Positions 1-10,935 of a stretch of 64,000 nucleotides of DNA are shown piece by piece. The notes below the pieces were generated by a model. That model was not told the DNA's origin, ran no database searches, and saw nothing but the letters and a program-made list of their open reading frames with translations. Position numbers and translations under genes: made by a program. The stretch's first letter is position 1. Each line of letters begins with the position of its first letter. Location: the NCBI GenBank assembly GCA_051209155.1, contig JBPJGB010000001.1. One strand, given 5' to 3'. Origin of the DNA: Actomonas sp051209155. Its GTDB lineage: Bacteria > Verrucomicrobiota > Verrucomicrobiia > Opitutales > Opitutaceae.

Positions 1-50
1 TTCTTCCGCTGAGCGGTTGCTGGCACGAAGAAGGTAGCGAAACGCTGAAA

Positions 51-68
51 GGCAGGCGGATTCCTGCC
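51..68 (-). terminator. Hairpin directly after the DUF5069 gene
   Basis: A six-base-pair stem (GGCAGG/CCTGCC) with a six-base loop abuts the stop codon of the minus-strand DUF5069 gene. Read on the minus strand it is followed only by TTTC, so it is at best a weak intrinsic terminator. The rest of bases 1-50 shows no gene. Confidence 0.3.
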
Positions 69-533
69 CTACTCGATCCGACCTTCGTCGAAATCGATCA
101 AGTCGGGCACGCTGATGATTTCACCCACGCGGTCGCTGCACCCCATGTTGCCGAGGGCTTCGGCCAGGAACTCGCGGCCTGCCGTGGTCATGCCCTTTTG
201 CACGAGCTCACGGTTCCACTTGGCGGCGCGCACATCGGCCGGAAAGAGCGCCTGCAACTTGCCATCGAGTTCGGCATCGTCGGCCGAGCTGTGCACCGCC
301 TCCTCGATCTGCGCCGGGTCCACGCCAAGGTGCATCGACAGAAACCGATCGAGGCCGCGCTTGTAGTTCTTGCGGTAGCTTTTGGGCAGCTCGCCGTGCT
401 CCTGCACGTAACGGCACTTCGCAATCATGCGCGGCAGATAAAGCAGGCCGGTGGCCGGATGCGGCAGATAGGGCGACGGCAGACAGGTGAGCACCTCGCC
501 GGTGGAACCGGGAATGGGTTTGGACTTGGCCAT
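69..533 (-). CDS. DUF5069 domain-containing protein
   Basis: A 154-residue protein of unknown function. After a short lead (start MAKSKPIPGS) it carries the pattern seen in the DUF5069 family: a central LLYLPRMIAKCR stretch, then GELPKSYRKN and FLSMHLGV, ending in an acidic tail. The family is small, cytosolic and common in Verrucomicrobiota and Planctomycetota, and no biochemical activity is established. A longer frame opens at 635, but the ATG at 533 fits the family length and leaves about 110 bases for a divergent promoter region shared with the Sel1-TonB gene at 645. No signal peptide or membrane segment is visible. The family call is from remembered pattern and the function is unknown. 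Confidence 0.75.
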   Translation of the reverse strand: MAKSKPIPGSTGEVLTCLPSPYLPHPATGLLYLPRMIAKCRYVQEHGELPKSYRKNYKRGLDRFLSMHLGVDPAQIEEAVHSSADDAELDGKLQALFPADVRAAKWNRELVQKGMTTAGREFLAEALGNMGCSDRVGEIISVPDLIDFDEGRIE

Positions 534-644
534 GGACGCGCAACCGATCGCCCGCATCCGCCGCCGCCGCAAGCCAACATCGCAGGAAGCGGCCGCGAGC
601 GGCTTGCCTCGGTCGCGTCCTCCGCCAAGGTCCAACGCGTCCCC

Positions 645-2606
645 ATGCGATTCTGCTTCGTCCCATCGATCGCGCTCGCTTTGTTGCTCATCGTGCCGCC
701 CGCCCGTAGCGAGGACGACTACGCCGATCCCGCGATGCGCGAAGACGGATTGGCCGAGGCCTTTGCGGCCTTGGAATCAGGCCGCTTCGAAGACGCCGTG
801 CAGCCCGTTCTCCAGTTGGTCGCAGCCGAAAACCGGCACGGCCTGTTCCTCCACGCGCTCATGCAGCTCACTGGCGCCGGCGTGCCGCTGGATCACGTTG
901 CGGGCATGGACACCATGCGCGCAGCAGCCGACGCCGGCAACGCCACCGCCGCCCAAGAACTGTTGTTCGGCAACCCGACGGGCACACCGCGCGTCTATGC
1001 CTGGCGCGGCTCCGCCCTTCGCACCGACCGCCGCACCCCCAACCTTCCCCCCAACCTCGCCTACGAATCCGACGATCGCCTGCACCTGCGGTTTCGCCCG
1101 GCGGCCGAGTGGAACCAACGTCGCGCCGCCGAGGGCGATCCAGTCGCCCTCCACAACCTCGCCCGCTTCGCCGAACTCGCCCCCAATCTGGTTGGAACCA
1201 CGCGCGACAAAGCCACGCAGCTCTGGGCCAATGCGATCGAGTTGGGCTCCCTGCCCGCTCTGCATCGGAACCAACGCCGCTTCGACGCCCACGAACTGAA
1301 GCGCGACAAGGAGAACGAACCGCTCATCGCGGCGCTCGTCTTGCATACCCAGCTGGCCGCCGACGCCGGCGATCCGCAGTCCCAATATATCCTCGGCCGC
1401 AACTCGATCTCACCCGACGCGAATTCCTTCGAATACCAGGAAGCGCTGGACCGTTTGGTCGCCGCGACGAACCAGGGCCACAACGAGGCCGCAGAGCTCC
1501 TCCACACCGCCTTGCTCCGCGAACCCAACGAACCTTCCTCGCCACCAAACGAAGATGAGCACCCCGCGACGACCGAAACAAATGGGTATCCGCTCACCCG
1601 CGCCCAACGCCTCGTGCTGACGATTCGTGCAGCGGACGAATTACCCGTCGAGGCACTGCACGAGTTGGAGCAACTCGCACGAGACGACGAGGCCGCGATG
1701 ATTACCTATGTCGACCTGGTATTGGCCACTCCGGGCTACGAGGATTTCGACGGTCAATTCTGGTTTGAACGACTGCAAGCCGCCCAAGCCGGCGGCAACG
1801 ACTCAGCTGCCAATCGCGTCGCCAACTTCATGATCCGCGGCATCGGCGGAGTAGAGACTGATCCCGCCGCCGCCCGTGCAATCCTCGAACCGCTCGCCCG
1901 CGGCGGCGACATGAGCTCCCAGCTCGACCTCTACTTTTCCACCATCGGCGAAGACCCCGCCCAAGCGGGGCGCTACCGCGAAGAATTGGAAGCTGCCTAT
2001 CCCGCTTTTGGCATCGTGCTCAAGGCGCTACAGCAACGCGAACGCAACCGAAGCAATCCGCCGCCCTCAACGAGCAAGCTGGAGGAGCTGCAAGCAAACA
2101 CCGAGAGCCGCAGCATCGAAGCCCAACAACGCTCGATCGCCGAGCAACTCGCATCGATGGATAACCTGCTCGATCAACCCCTCGCCCAAAGCGCCAAGCA
2201 GGAGAACTTCGTCACCCCAACCACGGTCACCCAGTCACCGACCCGTTTCCTCGCCCCGGAATCGGAACGCACCCCGATTCCTTCCGATCTGGAGCTACGC
2301 CAGCGACGCGCGGCCCTCAATCCCCGAGGCAACAACGCGGAGCCCGTCGCGGTCTTTCAATGCGCGCCAATCTTTCCTGAAGTGATGCGTCGCGCCGATA
2401 TCCAAGGTCGCGCGATCATCGGCTTCGTGGTTGATCGCGAGGGCGTGCCGCGCGACGTCAGAATCGTAGAGGCGACAGCGCCGATTTTCGGCGACGAAGC
2501 CAAGGCAACCGTCGCCCGCTGGCGCTTCGCGCCGGGCATCAAGGACGGGCGGGCGGTCAACACCCGCATGCAGGTGCCGATCGTGTTCAATATCCTTGAA
2601 GAGTAG
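645..2606 (+). CDS. Secreted Sel1-repeat protein with C-terminal TonB domain
   Basis: About 653 residues. The start at 645 (MRFCFVPSIALALLLIVPPARS) gives a clean signal peptide; the frame is open further upstream, but that part lies over the DUF5069 gene and is not needed. The body is rich in alanine with Sel1/TPR-like helical repeats (for example GDPVALHNLARFAEL and GDPQSQYILG) and a Gln/Ser-rich linker around residues 455-525. The last about 90 residues form a TonB C-terminal fold: a PIFPEVMRRADIQG start, a GFVVDREG strand, ATVARWRFAPG, and a closing PIVFNI strand. TonB domains pass energy to, or bind, outer-membrane receptors; Sel1 repeats mediate protein contacts. No transmembrane anchor beyond the signal peptide is seen, so it is probably a periplasmic scaffold rather than a classical TonB. 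It converges with ppnP, only 19 bases away. Confidence 0.8.
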   Translation: MRFCFVPSIALALLLIVPPARSEDDYADPAMREDGLAEAFAALESGRFEDAVQPVLQLVAAENRHGLFLHALMQLTGAGVPLDHVAGMDTMRAAADAGNATAAQELLFGNPTGTPRVYAWRGSALRTDRRTPNLPPNLAYESDDRLHLRFRPAAEWNQRRAAEGDPVALHNLARFAELAPNLVGTTRDKATQLWANAIELGSLPALHRNQRRFDAHELKRDKENEPLIAALVLHTQLAADAGDPQSQYILGRNSISPDANSFEYQEALDRLVAATNQGHNEAAELLHTALLREPNEPSSPPNEDEHPATTETNGYPLTRAQRLVLTIRAADELPVEALHELEQLARDDEAAMITYVDLVLATPGYEDFDGQFWFERLQAAQAGGNDSAANRVANFMIRGIGGVETDPAAARAILEPLARGGDMSSQLDLYFSTIGEDPAQAGRYREELEAAYPAFGIVLKALQQRERNRSNPPPSTSKLEELQANTESRSIEAQQRSIAEQLASMDNLLDQPLAQSAKQENFVTPTTVTQSPTRFLAPESERTPIPSDLELRQRRAALNPRGNNAEPVAVFQCAPIFPEVMRRADIQGRAIIGFVVDREGVPRDVRIVEATAPIFGDEAKATVARWRFAPGIKDGRAVNTRMQVPIVFNILEE

Positions 2607-2625
2607 TCGCCCCCCCCGCCGCGAT

Positions 2626-2958
2626 TCAGCTCAGGAACGAGCAGATGTATTCGCAGAGCTCGCCACCTTCGCCGACCGTGATGGTGAAGCCGCTGTTGGC
2701 CGGCACATCGAAGTGGGTGCCCGCCGTGTAGCTCGAGGTTTCGGTCGTGCCATCGAGCACGACGCTGCAGGCGCCGGCCACGATCTCCATGCGCTCGGCC
2801 GCCGCGGTGCCGAAGTGGTAGGTGCCGGGACGGATCAGGCCGAGAGTCTTCTTTGCGCCGTCGGCGAAGCGCACGGTGTGCGAGACGACGTTGCCGTCGA
2901 AGTAGACGTTGGCCTTGGTGTCGACGGTGACGTCGGAGAAGGAAGCGGGATGCGACAT
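2626..2958 (-). CDS. ppnP: Pyrimidine/purine nucleoside phosphorylase (PpnP, cupin)
   Basis: A 110-residue single-domain cupin that matches the PpnP (formerly DUF1255) family: NVYFDGNVVSHTVRF at the start, then LGLIRPGTYHFGT, AAAERMEIVAGACSVVLDG, a GTHFDVPANSGF turn and the closing CEYICSF strand. Known members split purine and pyrimidine nucleosides with phosphate into base and ribose-1-phosphate. The protein is slightly longer than the E. coli one (94 residues) because of an N-terminal extension. It is cytosolic and monocistronic, convergent with the Sel1-TonB gene. The family identity is strong; the substrate range is inferred. Confidence 0.88.
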   Translation of the reverse strand: MSHPASFSDVTVDTKANVYFDGNVVSHTVRFADGAKKTLGLIRPGTYHFGTAAAERMEIVAGACSVVLDGTTETSSYTAGTHFDVPANSGFTITVGEGGELCEYICSFLS

Positions 2959-3077
2959 GGGAGCGCCAACAGACGCGAGCGGCCGGGACGCGGCAAGTGT
3001 GATGTTGATCAGCTACAAACAGACCCACCGCTGCTGCCATAGGGTTGTCAGCTGGAGGGGCTAGGGTGGCGTCGTCT

Positions 3078-3491
3078 ATGCAAGCCATCTCAGAACTCAT
3101 CGTCCTCGACGAAACAGTGGAAGCGACCTTCGCCTTCCTCTCCGGCCTCAACAACCTGCCCCAATGGGCCACCGAATACTGCGACAGTGGTCGTTGGGAT
3201 GGTGACACCTACAAGGCGCTCACCGGTCACGGCGAAATGATCACCCGCGTCGAGGCCAATGCCGCGACCGGCGTCATCGACATGTGGGGCGGCCCGACCG
3301 AAGCCGAGCTCGAGCTTTTCCCTCTGCGCGTGATTCCGCTGCCGGAAAACCGCTGCGCGTTGTCGTTCATCTTTTTCCAAGGACCGGACCTACCGGATGA
3401 GCTGTTTGCCCGCCAGCACGCCTCCTTGCGCAAGGAACTCGCCGCCCTGCCCGCTGTGCTGCGCGCGGCGCGTGAGGATGCGGCAGCTTGA
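3078..3491 (+). CDS. SRPBCC/polyketide-cyclase-like small protein
   Basis: A 137-residue protein starting at ATG 3078 (MQAISELIVLDETVEATF); an in-frame upstream start at 3045 would add an unconserved tail. The layout suggests a START/Bet-v1-like (SRPBCC) ligand-binding fold: an N-terminal strand, 'VEATFAFLSGLNNLPQWATEY' as the first helix pair, strands around ITRVEANAATGVIDMWGG, and a long C-terminal helix (residues about 105-135). Such proteins bind hydrophobic ligands or modify them; nothing here fixes the ligand. It stands alone between ppnP and a convergent amidohydrolase whose stop lies six bases away. Confidence 0.65.
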   Translation: MQAISELIVLDETVEATFAFLSGLNNLPQWATEYCDSGRWDGDTYKALTGHGEMITRVEANAATGVIDMWGGPTEAELELFPLRVIPLPENRCALSFIFFQGPDLPDELFARQHASLRKELAALPAVLRAAREDAAA

Positions 3492-3497
3492 TCGGAG

Positions 3498-4316
3498 TCA
3501 GGCGCCAACCGGCTCTGCCAAACCCAGTTTGAAGAGCCGGTTGGCGTTCTTCCACATGAGCTTTTCGTAGTGCGCCTCGGGTAGCTCCAGCCCCCGCACA
3601 AACTTCAGGTAAGTGCGCATCCGGCAGATCGGCCAGTCGGTGCCGTAGAGCAGGTAGTTGGGATCACCGGCGTAGAGGATCATGTCCTTCACCTGCTCGA
3701 GCATGAACTTCTCAAAGCGCTCGGTGAAATCGCCCAGCACGAAACCGGAGATGTCCGTGTGCGCGTTCTTGTTCTTGTAAACCACCTCCATGGCGTCGCG
3801 TATCCACGGATTACCTACGTGGCAAATCACCAGCTTGAGGTCGGGGAAATCGACCGCCACATCATCGACCGCCAGCGGATGGGCGTAGCGCACCTTGGCC
3901 CGCGGCGAATAGGTGTCGCCGGTGTGGATCATCACCGGCACGTCGAACTCCAGCGCCAGGTCGTAGAGCACGCGACACCGCGAATCATAGGGATAAAAGG
4001 GTTCGTAGCCCGGGTAGAGCTTAAGGCCTTTCACCAGACCGTCCTTCAGGTAGTCGGCGAGCTCACGCAGGTCGCGCTCCTTGTAGTTCAGGTAGCTCAC
4101 GCCGGCGACGACACCCATCTTGGGATTGTCGGCGGTGAGCTCGACCACCTCGCGCGTCGAGGGCCGGTGTTCATTCACTTTGTAGGACGTGAGGATGAGC
4201 GCGTAATCCACCTTGTTGTAAGCCAGCGACTCCTGCAGTTCCTCGTAGCGCGCCTGCAGCGGCGAGGTCGTGGTTTCGTCGTAGTGGTTCAGGTGGGTGT
4301 GACAGTCGACGATCAT
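3498..4316 (-). CDS. Amidohydrolase family protein (metal-dependent, TIM barrel)
   Basis: A 272-residue protein that starts directly with the metal-binding motif, MIVDCHTHLN (HxH at residues about 6-8), which supports ATG 4316 over the longer frame. Further amidohydrolase-2 signatures follow: VMIHTGDT (metal His), LVICHVGNPW (His), and LLYGTDWP (Asp) near residue 235. The family covers decarboxylases and hydrolases of aromatic or lactone compounds. The substrate cannot be read from the sequence. It is cytosolic. The AmpG-like permease gene lies 29 bases upstream on the same strand, so the two may be cotranscribed, but the link is not obviously functional. Confidence 0.82.
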   Translation of the reverse strand: MIVDCHTHLNHYDETTTSPLQARYEELQESLAYNKVDYALILTSYKVNEHRPSTREVVELTADNPKMGVVAGVSYLNYKERDLRELADYLKDGLVKGLKLYPGYEPFYPYDSRCRVLYDLALEFDVPVMIHTGDTYSPRAKVRYAHPLAVDDVAVDFPDLKLVICHVGNPWIRDAMEVVYKNKNAHTDISGFVLGDFTERFEKFMLEQVKDMILYAGDPNYLLYGTDWPICRMRTYLKFVRGLELPEAHYEKLMWKNANRLFKLGLAEPVGA

Positions 4317-4345
4317 GGTGCAGTTAAGCCGAGACCACCGCAGGC

Positions 4346-5524
4346 TCAAACGGTGCGCGACTTTCGCGCGATCGCCCGCAGAAAAATCAAACCCGACAAC
4401 CCTGCGACGGCCATGAACCCGAAGCCCGGACCGTAGCCGAACCGGCCCACCAACATTCCGCCGGTGGCCACGGCCCAGACTTCGCAGCCGTTGGTCGCGG
4501 CCATGAAGGTGCTGAACTGGGTGGCGCCCAACTTAGGATCCGTGAGGTCCATGAAGAGCGCGTAGGAGATCGCGGTGAAGGCGCCGATACCCACGTAAAG
4601 CAGCACCAGCGCCGTGATGACCAGCGGCACGCCCGTTGCCGTCACCGCCGCGACCAGCAAAACCGCCAGGGTCATCGCGAGGAGCGCGACACCCGCACGG
4701 TGCTCCCTTCGACCGCGGTCGCTCCATCGTCCGCCAAACCAACCGCCGATCGCCATCGCGGCCACCACGGGCAATGCAAAGAAACCCGCGACTGTTTCGC
4801 TCGCCGCGCCAGCGTCCACCAGCAGCGGACCCGCCAAAGCGCCCACGGCCTCGAAGCCCGCACCGGCCACCAACGCAAAGCCCAGGCCGAGCCACGTGGT
4901 GCGTCGACTGAAACCCGCGCGCAGCGTCGTCCAAAATTGCCGCGCCTCGCCGGATGCAAACGCCGGCTCCGTCACGCCGCGCCAAAGCACGAGCAAGGAA
5001 GTCCAAATCGCCAGCAACAGCGCGCCAAACAACACCGGCCAGCCACCCCACCCCACCAGCACAATCGCACCGCCGCCAAACAGGCTGCGTCCGCTGAGCA
5101 TGCCGATCTGCATCGCGGCGTTGAGGCCACCGCGTTCGTGCGACTCAACCGCGTTGATCGCCAGCGCATCGATGGCGACGTCCTGCGTCGCGGCGCAGAC
5201 CGCGTGCGCGAGCAACAGCCCAAACCACACACTGAAGTGCGTCGTCGGATCGACCCAGATGAGCGGCAACAGGCAGGCGCCCATGCCGAGCTGCGCCGCG
5301 CCCGCCCAGTGCCGGAAGCCCCAGCGCGGTCCGCGCCACGCGTCAACCAAGGGTGCCCAGAGGAACTTGAGCGTCCACGGCAAAGCCAACGTCGCCGTCA
5401 GCGCGGCGATGCGTTCCACCGCCACGTCGTCCTGCCGCAACAAGGTCGGCAGGGCCCACCACAGGAAACCGATCGGCGCGCCTTCACTGAAATACAGCAG
5501 CGCAAATTTCCAACGGGAAGGCAT
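4346..5524 (-). CDS. AmpG-like MFS transporter
   Basis: A 392-residue membrane protein with about 12 hydrophobic segments. The N-terminus (FALLYFSEGAPIGFLWWALPTLLRQ) and the WTLKFLWAPLVDA motif closely follow the AmpG/SLC33 subgroup of the major facilitator superfamily. The TQDVAIDALAI motif of the fourth helix is also typical. AmpG proteins import anhydromuropeptides during murein recycling; the broader group includes other solutes, so the substrate is not certain. ATG 5524 was chosen because the first helix follows at once; upstream in-frame sequence is repeat-like and Pro/Arg-rich. Upstream lies a palindromic element rather than an obvious promoter. It is probably followed on the same transcript by the amidohydrolase. 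Confidence 0.78.
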   Translation of the reverse strand: MPSRWKFALLYFSEGAPIGFLWWALPTLLRQDDVAVERIAALTATLALPWTLKFLWAPLVDAWRGPRWGFRHWAGAAQLGMGACLLPLIWVDPTTHFSVWFGLLLAHAVCAATQDVAIDALAINAVESHERGGLNAAMQIGMLSGRSLFGGGAIVLVGWGGWPVLFGALLLAIWTSLLVLWRGVTEPAFASGEARQFWTTLRAGFSRRTTWLGLGFALVAGAGFEAVGALAGPLLVDAGAASETVAGFFALPVVAAMAIGGWFGGRWSDRGRREHRAGVALLAMTLAVLLVAAVTATGVPLVITALVLLYVGIGAFTAISYALFMDLTDPKLGATQFSTFMAATNGCEVWAVATGGMLVGRFGYGPGFGFMAVAGLSGLIFLRAIARKSRTV

Positions 5525-5574
5525 GGCGGACACGGTGCATACGAACCGGCAGCGTGGCAACTGAGCGCGATGGA

Positions 5575-5648
5575 GGTGGACCCCGACCTCCGGACGCGGT
5601 CGGGGGACGGTCAGCTTGGCGGCGCGGTCCGGAGGTCCGCGCCCCACC
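5575..5648. repeat. REP-like palindromic element
   Basis: Outer arms GGTGG/CCACC enclose two nested hairpins: CCCCGACC...GGTCGGGG at 5581-5606, and GGCGCGG...CCGCGCC further right. The GTCCGGAGGTCC core looks like a dispersed repeat. It lies between the 5' end of the AmpG-like gene and the 3' end of gltB. Confidence 0.55.
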
Positions 5649-5663
5649 TTTCCGCCCAACAGA

Positions 5664-5689
5664 ACGGGCGCCCGTTGCCGGGCGCCCGT
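5664..5689 (-). terminator. Strong hairpin downstream of gltB
   Basis: A perfect 11-base-pair stem (ACGGGCGCCCG with its complement) with a four-base loop lies 32 bases beyond the gltB stop. No U tract follows on either strand, so it may act as a transcript-end stabiliser or a factor-dependent terminator rather than an intrinsic one. Confidence 0.45.
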
Positions 5690-5720
5690 GGAGAGTGTAG
5701 TGCTCGCTTAACTACGCGGC

Positions 5721-10283
<4,563 letters not shown>

Positions 10284-10375
10284 GAGAGGAATTAATGAAA
10301 GTTGAGCTGACGCGCGGGTCGTAAAGTGGAGGGAGCAGGAGCCGGGCCGCGGCGGGCGCCGAACGGCGTGGAGAT

Positions 10376-10408
10376 AAAAAAGGCCGGTCGCGAAGTGCGA
10401 GTCCGGCC
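10376..10408 (-). terminator. Intrinsic terminator of the glutaredoxin gene
   Basis: Read on the minus strand, GGCCGG and CCGGCC form a stem with a 15-base loop, followed immediately by six T residues. It lies about 30 bases after the glutaredoxin stop and points in the right direction. Confidence 0.7.
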
Positions 10409-10437
10409 CGGGGTGAGGAACTGGGACGAAGTCTCGC

Positions 10438-10773
10438 TTAGAAGAACCGGATCGTCTGGTTGGCCATCTTCTCGTGCTCTTCGTCGGAGCAACCGGCGTT
10501 GGTGGCCACGTCGGTCGATTTATCGGTCGGTTTCACCAAATCGTTGGCCAGCATGTAATTCTCAACCTCTTCACCGGACACGTCGGCGAGCATTACGCCA
10601 TCGATCTCGACGCACGGCGAGAGGGGCTGACCCGACTTCTGGACCATCTCCGCGTAGTTGTCGCGGTTGTTGATGATGTCGATGTCCTCATACTCGAGGC
10701 CATGCTTCTGCATGATGGCGCGAACGCCCATGGACCATCCACAATGGGGCTTAAGGTAGGCTTTGATCTTCAT
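10438..10773 (-). CDS. Glutaredoxin-like protein with CGWS active site
   Basis: A 111-residue protein. The first 80 residues show a glutaredoxin fold: MKIKAYLKPHCGWSMGVRAIM, with a Cys-Gly-Trp-Ser motif at residues 11-14 where dithiol enzymes have CPYC, and a cis-Pro loop LSPCVEIDG. The second active-site Cys is replaced by Ser, as in monothiol types, but the CGFS signature is absent. There is an extra Cys next to the cis-Pro and one in the C-terminal tail (NAGCSDEEH). It could reduce protein-glutathione disulfides or act as a thiol sensor. It is cytosolic and monocistronic with its own terminator. The family is fairly sure, the role inferred. Confidence 0.72.
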   Translation of the reverse strand: MKIKAYLKPHCGWSMGVRAIMQKHGLEYEDIDIINNRDNYAEMVQKSGQPLSPCVEIDGVMLADVSGEEVENYMLANDLVKPTDKSTDVATNAGCSDEEHEKMANQTIRFF

Positions 10774-10814
10774 CGGTCAGAGAAAACGGTTGGATGTGCG
10801 CGGGACAAAGGTGC

Positions 10815-10871
10815 CGGGAAATAAAGGCCGCGTCCGGCCTCGAGCAAGAGGATAGTGCCCCTTATTTCCCG
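10815..10871. repeat. Palindromic element downstream of the DUF3857 gene
   Basis: A perfect 10-base outer inverted repeat (CGGGAAATAA at 10815-10824 and its complement at 10862-10871) encloses a second hairpin, AGGCCG/CGGCCT, at 10825-10840. It fills the gap between the glutaredoxin start and the stop of the DUF3857 gene and may also end transcription of the latter. Confidence 0.5.
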
Positions 10872-10935
10872 CATTACGGGTGCTGGGCACGCCGGCGGTC
10901 AGCGGGGTCCAGTCCTGCGCCGTTCCCGGATAGCC

